64,000 nt of DNA from Erythrophleum ivorense. Taxonomy: Eukaryota; Streptophyta; Magnoliopsida; Fabales; Fabaceae. Position 1 is the first letter of the stretch. Every line of letters begins with the position of its first letter. The position numbers and the translations under genes were made by a program. The notes under the pieces were generated by a model that saw only the letters and a list, made by a program, of their open reading frames with translations, made no database searches and was not told the DNA's origin. The stretch spans positions 529,501 through 593,500 of the forward strand of contig JAIUCV010000117.1 of assembly GCA_026724425.1 (NCBI GenBank). The letters are read 5' to 3'. This document shows positions 45,570-56,740 of this stretch, in pieces.

Positions 45570-46273
45570 AAATCCTCCTCCTGCTAACTCTCTGGTATGC
45601 ATGAGCGAAGCTAACATTGAATGAATCTTTGCTTTTTCTAGGAGTGTAGTTTGATTTGGTTTTTGAGTTTTTTGGTTTTGTGTTGGTTTGCAGAAATTGG
45701 TAATCTAGATTGAGCCTGGTTTGAATCGTTTCCGGTTTGCTGAACTTCAAGAAGAATGATGATTCTTCATACACAGTTGAAGGATGTCTGAAGGCTAAGC
45801 CAAACATTGGTGGTTTTTGAATAATACTGATGGATTTGGGGTTTGTAATTTGGTTTTGGTTCTTATAAACCGGTTTGGTGGCTTCTATTTGGATGTGTTG
45901 GGTTTATGATTCCGTTTGTATAGGAAAATCAAATAACTTTACATGCAATTGTTGTTGGATTTTAGTAAACCGTAATTATCTGGTTTTGCAAGAGCACTGG
46001 GTCCTAATTTGTTTATAAACAGATTGACGCCCAACCGAATATCAAACCGTATTTATGGCTTTACCAGTTGATTTGTTCTTATAGAGTGATCTGATTTTAT
46101 AAAGTAGAGTTTGATCAAAATGGTATAAAAATGATCTTTGATGTTTTATGTCTTAGTTAAAACTTGTTTGTTTTATACCTTGGCACGGTGATCTGTCGTT
46201 GATTTTGTCGTGGGAGTATATTAACCTCATATACAGCTCAGTAACAAGTAACAACACAAGTCAAGGCAAAGCT
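45570..46273 (+). other. 3' flank of copy 3
   Basis: Positions 45600-46060 match the flank after copy 1 and (reversed) 54290-54430: GAATCTTTGCTTTTTCTAGG, CAGAAATTGGTAATCTAGAT and AAACCGGTTTGGTGGCTT. Then unique DNA up to block R. Confidence 0.5.
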
Positions 46274-47097
46274 CGTGCCTGCAGATGACAATGGTTAAAC
46301 TTATCTTGATGCTCCACTAGAGAGCATTTCTGTTGAAACTATAGTTTTGTTTTTTTGGTTGAAAATGTGAGTTCTTCTTATACATGTACTAAGTGATCCA
46401 GGGCAACGTCAGGCCTATGACAAACATGTGTAAATTTGAAAGACATGGAGACTGGAGATAACAAAGCATAAATAAAGGTCTCCAAGACTAAAATGTGTTT
46501 CGTTTTTCTTATATATTTTTTTTTTCCTTGTTACTCATCGTGTATGTATATTCTTGGTCCCAAAGAAGCCTTTTTTAGCCTATTTGATGAGCTCTCTCCT
46601 CTGCAGAGGCAGAGCACATTCTTTTGTGTAAAGAATTATATGATTCTTCTGCCTCATTGCATAAAATTGACATATAAAAATGTCAAAATAAACCACGAGT
46701 TGCAAGCCATTTAACATGGGAGTGCGCGGACATAGCTCTCTTAAAGACATATCTCATGGACGAGAGAAGAGGTTATGAAGAAAAAGAAGAAGATAGAGGA
46801 GATACAAGATTCCATGAACCGGTGGTTTCTTTGGCAATGAGGCTTTGGATTAGTCAAGAGTTGCAATGTCCGTGCGTGTGATACAGGCTATACGTAGCCT
46901 ATTTGATGAGCAGAGCACATTCTTTTGCGTAAACAGAAATATATGATTCTTCTACCTCATTGGGAGTGTGTGGGTATAGGTTCGCTCAACACATATCTCT
47001 TGGATGACCAGAGGTTATGGTTGCAATGTCCATGCGTGTCATAAATGCTATATGTAGTTTCCAGCCTAAATCGATAGTATATTGTGCATTGTTTGTT
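46274..47097 (+). repeat. Repeat block R, copy 3
   Basis: Very close to copy 1 (12290-12960) but continues beyond it into TTCCAGCCTAAATCGATAGTAT, like copy 2. At GTTTGTTTGTCAA (about 47097) it jumps directly into the RRM fragment, skipping what is 19185-19695 in copy 2. Confidence 0.8.
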
Positions 47098-47479
47098 TGT
47101 CAATTCCCTTGATATCCACACAACAGAATCTGTAAAAAATCAAGCCTTTAGTAAGCACTTGGAAATTAAGGGAAGAATGAAAAGAATTTGGAGGAAGAAA
47201 GAAGCCACAAACCCCTTGTCCTTGAAGACCTTAACGTCCACGACCTCTCCACATGAAGAGAAAAACATCCTTACCGCGACCTCAATCTCACTATCACCAA
47301 GCGAAGTGTCATATCCTCTAACAGATACTAAAGTAGGGCTGCAATAATTGCATGTATATATAATTATATATCATCATCACAATTCACATGCAGCTTAAAG
47401 ACCAATCATATGATAAAAAAAAAAATCAAAATTCAGTTTACCTGTCGTCATGAAACGGATGAGGCTTAACACCGACTTT
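47098..47479 (-). pseudogene. RRM protein fragment, smaller copy
   Basis: Matches 19697-20070: the 5' end of exon 3 (with intron acceptor), all of exon 2 including the RGYDTSLGDSEIEVAVRMFF coding stretch, and the first bases of the exon 1 side with its donor. The exon 3 side is cut at GTCAA and the exon 1 side at ACCGACTTTC (47479), where a region with GTTCGGGCCTGGACTAACCG begins. It is a fragment only. Confidence 0.75.
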
Positions 47480-47845
47480 CGGGCCTTTAATTCAGTTCGG
47501 GCCTGGACTAACCGAAACTTATTTGGTTCGGTTTGTGTTCGATTTCGTTTAGTTTTCCTCTGTAATTTGGTTTGGTTTCAAACGGTCCAAACCAAAACAA
47601 TCTGATGAAGAATAGGCATACTATGAAGAGGAAATTATAAAGAGTCTAATTCTTTTTGTGTGGAAAATTATGCAAGAAAGTTATTGAAAACCATTATGAA
47701 AATCTCTGAAAAATATCTCCCACGTTTGCTCAACTTCCACACGATTTTGATTTTTGCGTTTCAACTTGAGAGCTAATTATATTGGACCCCACCATGTGGT
47801 CTAACCAAATGACACTTGAGCTTACGATAGACACAGTTCCACTAA
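47480..47845. other. Non-coding, TTCGG-containing
   Basis: Begins GGGCCTTTAATTCAGTTCGG next to the broken RRM copy, similar in type to the TTCGGG tracts. The rest has no recognisable feature. Confidence 0.35.
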
Positions 47846-49041
47846 TGATTCAATGGAACCAATCAGGACCTGCCAGGTCAACCAAGGGATTTGATAATCC
47901 TCGCTTGGGACCTCCTTCTTGAACTCGTTGAAATCTCGATAGATCTACCGAAAAACAAGGATAGAGAATAATCTTCTCTTAAAAGCCAAAAATCTTTGTT
48001 AAAATCAACAACTTCATACAATAATAGATCTAGAGGGCTTATTTATAATAAAACTCAAAAACTAGAAAAACCCTAAAACAATAATAGAAAATTATCTAAA
48101 TAATAAAATAAATAATATAAAAATATCTAGAATATTTTTTAATATCTTCCTGCATCATTCTCTCTGGCTTAGAGAAGGTTCGTCCTCAAATCTTAGCCAT
48201 GGTCTTCGTTTCCAAAACTTTGTCCGCTAAAATCATTCCATGAGCTTTTCTCCTTTTTCCTCGTCTTCTAGCGATAATATTTCACACCTGGAAATATTAA
48301 TGTTTCCTTTACTTCATAAGATGAAATATTTGTTATGCCTTTTTTCTTGAAAACTCCACTTGTGCTCCTCTCCACATTACTCACGAAACATATTCTTCTT
48401 TTTTATTGGCTTTCTGAAAATCGTGACTTTCTTCATATGGCACTAAAGCACGTTGATGATTAACAAACATAACCATTACGTTCTCCACCTCTTGAATATT
48501 GAATAACACTTTTTCTTCTTCTTTTTTTAATAAATCCTTCATCATCATAAATATCAAAAACTGGATCTCCAACAATTTCTCTGAAATTTTTTGCATAGAT
48601 CTTCACATAGAACAAACGGATATTCATCCATGTGATAGTAAAAACTCCCAAACAACATGATATAGAAGAACATGATCCCAACTGATGTAGCAGAAGCTAG
48701 GATAAATACAGCTCGACCAATAAATTCAAGAGAATCAATCGGGACCTGCCAGCTCAACCAAGGAATTCAATAGAATTCTTGGGATCTAGTTCTTGAACTC
48801 GTTGAGATCTCTCTCTACATCTACCGAAAACAAGAATAGAGAATACTATTAGAGAATACTATTCTCAAAGCCTAGACTCTTATTGATAATCAACAATTTC
48901 ATACAATAATAGGCCTAGACGGCTTATTTATAATAAAACTCAAAAACTAGAAAATCTCTAAAACAATAATAGAAAATTATCTAAATAATAAAATAAATAA
49001 TATAAAATATCTAGAATATTTCTTAATATCTTCCTGCATCA
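47846..49041 (-). mobile_element. Remnant LTR retrotransposon (probable Ty3/gypsy), most of the interior lost
   Basis: Two direct repeats of about 312-320 bp, 47846-48157 and about 48722-49041, both ending TTCCTGCATCA on the plus strand, i.e. starting TGATGCAGGAAG on the minus strand. Just outside the first repeat on the minus strand the interior reads ..LRFEDEPSLSQRE, which resembles the last residues of plant chromovirus polyproteins before a TGATGCAGG-type 3' LTR. Hence the element runs on the minus strand, with about 560 bp of interior left. The repeats differ at many positions, so it is old. No matching target duplication was found. An open frame at 48757-48554 is not recognised. Confidence 0.6.
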
Positions 49042-49443
49042 GACCTCCAATTTTTTTGTGTGGTTTATCAATATTATAAATAAACCCCTAAATTTGTTTT
49101 ACTTTATTAAAAGGCCCATAAATTTTGAAAATTTTAACAATTATTTTTGTTGTTTTAAAATGTATTTTAAAAACTCTTGAATTTCATCTTATTTCGCTCT
49201 GGTCCCTGCATATGTAGATATGTTTGAAACGATATAATTTCATAGAGCAAACAAATCTCAGAGGTTACATGCAACTACACGCTTCCGTTTTTATGGTTTT
49301 TTATGATGAAAGAGATATCTACTGTACAAAATATGGTAAAAAGACGAGCGATGGGATGACATATATTATAGTCTTCATCATGACATGTGTTGGATATTTG
49401 GATACAAAACCATGCGAATAACTTGATGTAAAACATTACTTTA
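49042..49443. other. Short non-coding gap
   Basis: AT-rich; no feature recognised. Confidence 0.4.
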
Positions 49444-52093
49444 CTAGGGAGAAGTCCGCGCGTTGCGCGGAAACTCGTTCCTATGAATTTTTGAAAAAAA
49501 TATTTTTTATTTTTAGTTTTTTATGTTTGTCAAAATTATGCATTTAAATTTACTACGTGGTAGGTTTTTTTTTTTTGTTCGACCATATATTTTTTTAACA
49601 ATCTTTCAATTTGATATGATTGAATTAAATATTATATGCTAATTATATATCATTGAAAATTAGAAATGTTATAGTGAAATTTAATCATTTTGTAATGAAG
49701 TTTTACGAAATCTGGAGGACAATTTGAAACACTTAACAACTGTTGTTAGAAACAATTGTGTAAAGATTATTGTATTGAAGGTTGTAACTATTTATTGTTT
49801 ATTCTTTCATAGCTTGTTTTTGCATTGTTTATAGGTCTTTGATTACTCGGTTGACATCTAATCTTCTTGATGAATTTGGGTTGAGATCCACAATTTTGAA
49901 AAAACTTATAGACATCGTGCGGTGTCGTCTCAAGATGATAGTATAGTTATCGAAGTGAATATTTGAAGTTTGAATTATTTGATTGTATTATTTGATCGGT
50001 GGTACAAAGGATCGTCTAGTTGGAGTTGATTTCCGTACGGTGGTGGAAATGACACTCCTATATTATAATGAAAATAGTATATTGTCCATTTGGTGGTTTT
50101 GAAGGTGTGTATTGCTTGAATTGTTGTTGTATTGTTTTCCAATGAGCTACTGCTTGTTGTATATTAATTTCTCTTTTCTTTTAAACTATGAAGAATTATT
50201 AGACATTAGATATTGAGCTGAGTTTATTTTAAATTTAATCTCAATTTTTTTTTTCTAATAAAATAAATTTTAGTTTCAGTAAATGTGTAGTTAATATACT
50301 TATTAATATAGGTAAGTGATTTAAGAAAAAATCAAAACAAATAAATATTTTGAAGTTTACATTTTATACATGATTTAGAGGTTTTCTTGTTGATTTTATA
50401 GTTAAAGTTCTTTTCTAAATTTTGATATGGTTTTTTAAAAGTACATATTTGTTTTTTCTAATAATATTGAGTAAAATATTGAGTGTTTGGTTAGTGATCT
50501 AAATAAATCATCTAATTATGTAATCACAAGAAAAAATTTCAAATTTGTTTTTGTTGATTGTATATTTAAATTTGTTTTCAAAATTGATTGAAAATTAATT
50601 TTAATATGATTTTTAATAATTATTTTTTGTTAAAGTACATATATAGTTTTTTATAATTAATGTTGAACAAAATATTGAGTGTTTTGATTGAACAAAAATA
50701 TATTTTTTAGTAGACAAAAACAATTATAATGAATACATAGGGATTGGTTTGATGAGGAGGAACATGTAAATATTTAGTCCCAATATTTTTTTATTTTCTA
50801 ATCAAATAAATTTTGGTATGAGTAAATGTGTAATTAATTTAAATATTAATGTAGGTAAGTGATTAAAAAAAAATCAAAACAAATAAATATTTTGAAAGTT
50901 ACATTTTAAACATGATTTACAGGTTTTCTTAGGCCTGAGACTTTTACCCGAAACTCGAACCTGCCGCCCGAAAAAAACCGAACCGAACCCAAACCAAAAT
51001 TTGAAAAAACCAGAAACGGTTTTTATATCTTAAACCCGAAAAACCCAAAAAAAACTTCAAAAAATTTGATATGGTTTTTTAAAATGCAGTTTCTGTTAAA
51101 GTACATATATATATTTTTTGAATAATGTTGAGTAAAATATTGAGAAAAAATATCAAATTTTTTATATGATTTTTAATAATTAGTTTTTGTTAAAGTGCAT
51201 ATATAGTTTTTTCTAATTAATGTTGCATAAAATATTAAGTGTTTTAATTGAACAAAAATATATTTGTTAGTAGACGAAAAAAAATTATATGTATACATAG
51301 GGATTGGTTTGGTGAGGAGGAACATGTAATCACATTTAATCCCAATATTTTTTAATTTTCTAATCAAATAAATTTTAGTATGAGTAAATGTGTAGTTAAT
51401 GTACATATTAATGTAGGTAAGTGATTTAAAAAAAAAATCAAAACAAATAAATTTTTTGGAAGTTACATTTTATACATGATTTTAATGTTTTCTAGTAAAT
51501 GTGTAGTTAATGTACGTATTTATGTAGGTAAGTGATTTAAAAAAAAAGTAAAAAAAAAATAAATATTTTTGAAAGTATATTTTACACATGATTTATATGT
51601 TTTCTTGTTAATTTTCTAGTTAAATTTTTAGAAAAGTTTTGATATGATTTTTTTAAATTTAGTTTATGTAAAAGTACATATATGTTTTTTTCTAATAATG
51701 TTGAGTAAAATATTAAATTTTTTTTGTTGATTGAATAGTTAAACTTTTTTCAAATTTATTTTAAACTAATTTTTATATGATTTTTAATAATTAGTTTTTG
51801 TTAAGTACTTATATAATTTTTTCTAATAAGGTTGAATAAAAAATTGAGTGTTTTATTTGAATAAAATTATATATGTTAGTAGACAAATAAAAATTATAAT
51901 GAATACATATGAATTGATTTGATGAGAAATAATTGTTTTAAAATTAAAGGTAATGAAAACCCAAAAAGAAGGAGAAGAAAAATAAATTATAATTTAAAAA
52001 AAATTAAAAATGACACTTGTCATCAAATTAGAGAGACACATGTCAGCTTCTCATGTAGTGTGAAAAAAGGTAACCTTAAAATATTATAATAGA
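49444..52093 (-). mobile_element. Helitron on the minus strand (about 2,650 bp)
   Basis: Read on the minus strand it starts TCTATTATAATATTTTAAGG (at 52093, before a TAGA repeat) and ends with a hairpin CCGCGCAACGCGCGG (49456-49470), then ACTTCTCCCTAG, with CTAG at 49444-49447 and a T following. Internally a unit with AGGTAAGTGATTTAAAAA and ATCAAAACAAATAAAT recurs about four times (near 50310, 50855, 51415, 51525), including two copies of a longer about 280-bp unit. A CCCGAA-rich insert sits at 50935-51060. No Rep/helicase gene, hence non-autonomous. Confidence 0.75.
50935..51062. repeat. CCCGAA-rich insert within the Helitron
   Basis: Begins TTAGGCCTGAGACTTTTACC and contains CCCGAA, ACCGAACC and AACCC steps. 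It splits an otherwise continuous internal repeat of the Helitron. Similar in type to 44372-44535, in opposite base composition. Confidence 0.5.
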
Positions 52094-52109
52094 TAGATAG
52101 ATAGATAGT
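52091..52109. repeat. TAGA microsatellite
   Basis: Four to five TAGA steps directly at the 5' end of the minus-strand Helitron, making its exact border ambiguous by a few bases. Confidence 0.8.
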
Positions 52110-52950
52110 GTTTATTATCTCATATTTTACCTTGAGACTTTTTTTTTTCTTGTTCAACTACCTTGAGACTTTCATATAGCGTTCAGGTTAAAGACTATCA
52201 CTAAAACAATTTTTACTAATTCTAATTCCACACTTATATGTTACAATCTATAAATTACGACAATTTGTTTTTTTTTTTAATCACATTTTACAATTGTTTA
52301 ATATCTCCATTCACATGATAAAAAAAGTGTACAAGTCTGATTAACTCATTTGTCTATTCTACAAATATACACCATATGTACTAAGATTTAAGTAATTTTA
52401 TCAAAATAAAATAGTACGAAATTGTCTAATAAATCATCATGGTGTATAATTGTACGTTTGTAACTGTAGTCGTCGTTTATTTATATGGAAGTTGATGAAT
52501 ATAATGTATTCATTTCTCCTAAGACTGGTCCACAGAATCAAAACGATGTTCTCGAGTGTTGTTCACACAGTAATGCTTCAGATGAAGATAATGTCACTAT
52601 GTCAGTATGAATCTTCCAGCGTAAGACATTCTTGGTGACGGTGGTTGAAATCACAGAAACACACCTAAATATTCGACGATGGAAAAAAAAAATGAAAAAA
52701 TTAAACCGCAGAGAATGTAATGTATCAATCATGAATGAGATTCCGTTTGCATGGCTTTAAATCAATGGTTTCTCACTTTTCTAAAGGTTGTCTTTGTTGG
52801 ACAACTAATAAATTATTCTTCTCTCCCTCAATTGGAAAAATTGATATATTATTTTGGGTTGTGAAGGCTCAATTAGAGCCCAAAAATGAGGATATATATA
52901 ATTTTTTTCCTGTGTACATCAACCCCGATCGAAGTTTCGAAGCACAGCCT
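52110..52950. other. AT-rich DNA without recognised genes
   Basis: Nothing supported. Short open frames here have no recognisable motif. Confidence 0.4.
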
Positions 52951-53400
52951 TGATTGAGGAGGAGGGAGAGGATGTTTATCAAAGCGAACTCCTTGAGTTT
53001 GAAACGTCTGAGTCGTCCGTGTAAACGAGATCGTAAAGTGGTCTGTAACGATCAGAATCCTCCTAGCTTAGTCAAACTTTATGCAATGATGGGCCTTCAT
53101 CGTTACAATTTCTTGGAGGTAAAAATCATTATAAACTAGCTATATAGTCTTCTTTCATGGTTACAATCTCATCCACATTGAATTACTTTCTTCCGTGTGT
53201 ACGTAGGGGAAAGACTATCAGCTCAGTCGCATACAGAAATACGTACTATAGGACACTAGTAATGGCTTGTGAAACCTACTACATAACTTGTGCTGCAAGC
53301 GATCCAGCAAACGATTCGCCTTGGGATTTTCTGATTCAAATCTATGAAAGAGCTCTTGATATATATTAGACTTGACGTTCTCTATTGCTGAACCTCGAGG
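52951..53400 (+). pseudogene. UPF0725/DUF626 (EMB2204-like) protein fragment
   Basis: Exon 52954-53118 encodes SLVKLYAMMGLHRYNFLE, a hallmark of this Brassicaceae family, followed by a GT donor. After TACGTAG (53208) the next exon begins GKDYQLSRIQKYVL and then meets a stop. The expected continuation is found one frame over: CETYYITCAASDPANDS and then FLIQIYE. So there is at least one frameshift. A later piece, LTFSIAEPRG, fits the family end of the domain. The family has a cystatin-like fold of unknown function. Downstream, 53400-53660 keeps an open frame (VDRVVMVRRYYDKRFT) that I cannot place. Confidence 0.55.
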
Positions 53401-53840
53401 TATCCACATTTGTGAAATTTGTTGGTGCATTCTTCTGTATTAGTTATACTATAAATTGTCCGGTTGGTTCGGAAGTTGATCGAGTAGTTATGGTCAGACG
53501 ATACTATGATAAACGGTTCACTCTCAGAGGTGGTCACAATAAGAGTGTGCAACTTTTGTCTCTCCGGCTTCAAACCGTTGCGGCTATCAAGTCTTATGCG
53601 GCGCAAGGCACTCAGAAACCGTGGTCTGCACAAGACAAGATCCATTTAAACAAGATATAGAATCTATGCAATAACATTTGTAGTAATTTGTGGGATGAGG
53701 CTATGTAAGATTCTTTCATCTTCTTAATGAAGTTCTTAAGTGAATGATGGTCCGAGTTTATCACAATCCTAAACACTAACTGACCCTAACCCACAACTCA
53801 AGAAACCCGTTTCTAATTTTGGTGATGAGAGCTTAATTTA
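53401..53840. other. Possible continuation of the pseudogene, then non-coding
   Basis: An open frame to 53660 has no family assignment. The rest is non-coding up to the solo LTR. Confidence 0.3.
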
Positions 53841-54160
53841 TGTTGGAATATAACTGAGTTTAGTCTTAATATTTCTAAGTTAGAGTAATGTTTGTACAGT
53901 ATTAAACGTTGTCTTTGTAAAGTTGTGACTTTTGGTTTAGGTTAGTTACACAAGTAGAAAGACACAACTCTTTGTTGTGTTTTGTCTTAGTATATAAGAC
54001 AATATATCCATGATGTAAAACGTATCAAGTTTCAGGGATCAATAAAAATTTATACTTCGTTCTTATTGTCTTCTTCACAAGAGAAGAGATTCTTTATCTC
54101 TTGCTCTGTTTTGTCTCATTCTTTTCTTCTTACTCTGTTTTTGAAACACAAAATCTAACA
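53841..54160 (+). mobile_element. Solo LTR, 320 bp (copia-like)
   Basis: Starts TGTTGGAATATAAC and ends AAATCTAACA (TG...CA ends with short inverted ends). Contains TATATAAGACAATATAT near 53990, a likely promoter TATA region, and a CTTCTTACTCTG-rich 3' part typical of copia LTRs. Flanks ATTTA (53836-53840) and ATTTC (54161-54165) may be a target duplication with one change. No internal sequence. Confidence 0.75.
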
Positions 54161-54483
54161 ATTTCATAAACTAATATATTTGATTATTTGCTAATGGCCT
54201 CTTAGTGGACTAGTGGAATGCATCTACATAAATCGTTTTTTTCTTTTAAATGACTAAAGAATATAAATTTGTGTTGAACTCGGTTTCTTTTCCATCATTC
54301 TTCTTCAAGTTCAGCAAACCGGAAACGATTCAAACCAGGCTCAATCTAGATTACCAGTTTCTGCAAACGAACACAAAACCAAAAAACTCAAAAACCAAAT
54401 CAAACTACACTCTTAGAAAAAGCAAAATTCATTAAATCTTTGCTTCGCTCATGCATACCAGAGAGTTAGCAGGAGGAGGATTT
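54161..54483 (-). other. 3' flank of calmodulin-binding copy 4
   Basis: From about 54290 the minus strand matches the 3' flank of copies 1 and 3, including CAGAAACTGGTAATCTAGAT and GAATTTTGCTTTTTCTAAG. 54161-54290 is unique AT-rich DNA. Confidence 0.5.
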
Positions 54484-55544
54484 TCAAGATTCTTGAAGAG
54501 AGATGACTGTTTCGAAAGCTCCAACCAAAGCTCTTCAACTTTGGATTTTCGAACTTCAACAAGTTGACTCGCTGTTTCTTCAATGACATTGCTGAAACAG
54601 TCCCTGTGCATCTTTCTCCTGAACATCTTGATGCCTCAACACAACTTTCTCACCATCATCACCTTCTTCTTCCTCTTTGACATCTTCCCTCCTCTTAAAG
54701 CTTCTCCTTACTTGCGCGTCTGTCTTCTCCGAGACCTCTTCCTTTTTCTAAACTTAAGCTTCCACAACTCTTCCTCTTCTGAATTTCAATTTCCGAGCAG
54801 CTTCTTCATCTGGAGACTCTCCTTCTGGTCGTTTCTTCTCTCCATTCGACATTTCAATCTCTTCTTCTGTGCTTTCGGATTCATAACTCTCTGCTTCTTC
54901 TGAAACAGTACACTCATCGTCTTTTTGAGTTGATTCAGTCGGTGAAAGAGGAGGGAGAGGCTCAACAACACACTGCTGATTCTGGTCGTTTCCATTTCCA
55001 TCTAACTGCTGCTTAAACTCATCAGCGCGCTTCACATTTCTCAGAGAAACAGAGGAAGATGCAGCCTTTAAACTCTGACTCTTCCTCAAACTTGAACTTC
55101 CGGCTAATCTTGCAGATAATCTTGGAGAAAGAGAAGATCTTGGAGTCACTGGAACTTTCCTTGAAGCAACTCTGGAAGAAACTGTAGCCTTCGTCATCTT
55201 TGCATCTTCGTCTTTTCCTCCAATTCTTGATGCCTCAACACAACGTGAAGAAGAACCAACTCGCTCATTGTTTACTTTAGATTTCAACGTTGTTAGTGCC
55301 GAATAAGACTTCCTTAAGACCTTCGGCTTCAGGGCATCAACACTGCGAGATAGCGAATCTGGAACTTAATGATGACACTTTCTTCTTCACAGGAGTTTCC
55401 ATCACCAGATGGTATCGTGAATGCCTCTGGCTTCTTCATCCCACCACTCACAACCTCTCTTTTGATTATCTCAAAAGAAGAATCATCAGCAACCTTTTTC
55501 ATCATTTCCGGTGTTCCAAAGCTATTCACAGTGCCTTCTTTCAT
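54484..55544 (-). pseudogene. Calmodulin-binding protein-related, nearly full-length but frameshifted (copy 4)
   Basis: The minus strand starts at ATG 55544 with MKEGTVNSFGTPEMMKKVAD and runs in frame to about 55345. The frame then changes; 55330-54757 reads DALKPKVLRKSYSALTTLKS..., with SSRVASRKVPVTPRSSLSPR, SLRNVKRADEF and ARKLKFRRGRVVEA, ending in a stop. Compared with copy 1, about 26 bp are missing just there, and further single-base changes occur near 54740 and in GLF(QQ) near 54595. The C-terminal VVLRHQDVQEKDAQGLF and ISLQES remain in other frames. The full protein family binds calmodulin through the C-terminal domain. With at least three frameshifts this copy should not make a complete protein. 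Confidence 0.75.
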
Positions 55545-56707
55545 TAATTATCACCAACAAGAGACAACCTGTTCATAAGTTAAGACATGATACACCAAAA
55601 TTTTACTTCTTGCAAGAGTTTCTGCACAATATGGCATCTAATTTTGTGCTCTACAAGACAACCAAAAACAGATCGCTGTGAAGAGGTTAAAACACAAGAA
55701 CACCTAACAGAAACTTTTAAAAGCAAAAAAATGAAAACTTGAGCTATACAGAAATCGACTAAAAATAGGAAATGCCATTAGATAACAACGGTATCCACCA
55801 CATGACTCCAAAATTAGACTATTTTCTGCAACATAAAACAACTTTTTCTGTGGGCACTGGAAAGCAAAAAGAAACGAACCTATCGAAAGATTTCAAATTT
55901 AGTTTAAGCAGCTTTGGATCTTGGCTTTATCAAGAGAGCAAAATCTGATAAACAAGATCCCAAAGAAAACGCAGAGAGAATCAATTTATCTTCAACAACT
56001 AAGCCAACAATGTCATGAGACAGAGACAATGCAATGCGACGCAACGAAACTTGAAGGATTCTAAAATTTTCTCCAAAAGAAAACAAACGAATCGCATCTA
56101 AAGCGAAGTCTCATCTTCAAGCATTCACTTTTCTGAGAGAAAAAAAACAACACACCAAAATATAAAGCATAAAAGATCCGATTTTTACGTTTCCATTGAA
56201 AAAGGAATTGTGTAAAGGTCTAGAACAAACCGATTCAATCAAAACCCATTTTCTCACTTAAGCGAATCCAAGACAAAAAAAAAGTATTAAAAATATCAAA
56301 TTCCAATACTAATATACCTCAAATTGTAAGAACAATTCGCATTACTGATCAATCGCTTGCACGAACAGAGAATTCAACGAGTGAATCATTATGAATTAGA
56401 AAAAAGGGTTAAAAGCAGAGAAATAATTCACCTGTTTGTTCGAGAATTGATTTGATCCAACAGAAAAAGCAAAATACTTTTTTTTTCTAAAACAATGACT
56501 TTTTTAACAATGTCGAAACCAGAGTATCGAAAAGCTGCAGAATTTGCTAATCCTTCTCTTCTGGGTCGGTGTTTGCTTTGCTACGTCGAGAAGATCGTGC
56601 GAGCAACTCAAAAAAGAGGTTTTTGGGTTATTGGGGGAGGAGGCTTTTCTTCTTCTCTTCGCTTTCCGCGTTCGTCGCAGAATCAAAAGCGCATTTAATA
56701 ATGATTT

Positions 56708-56740
<33 letters not shown>

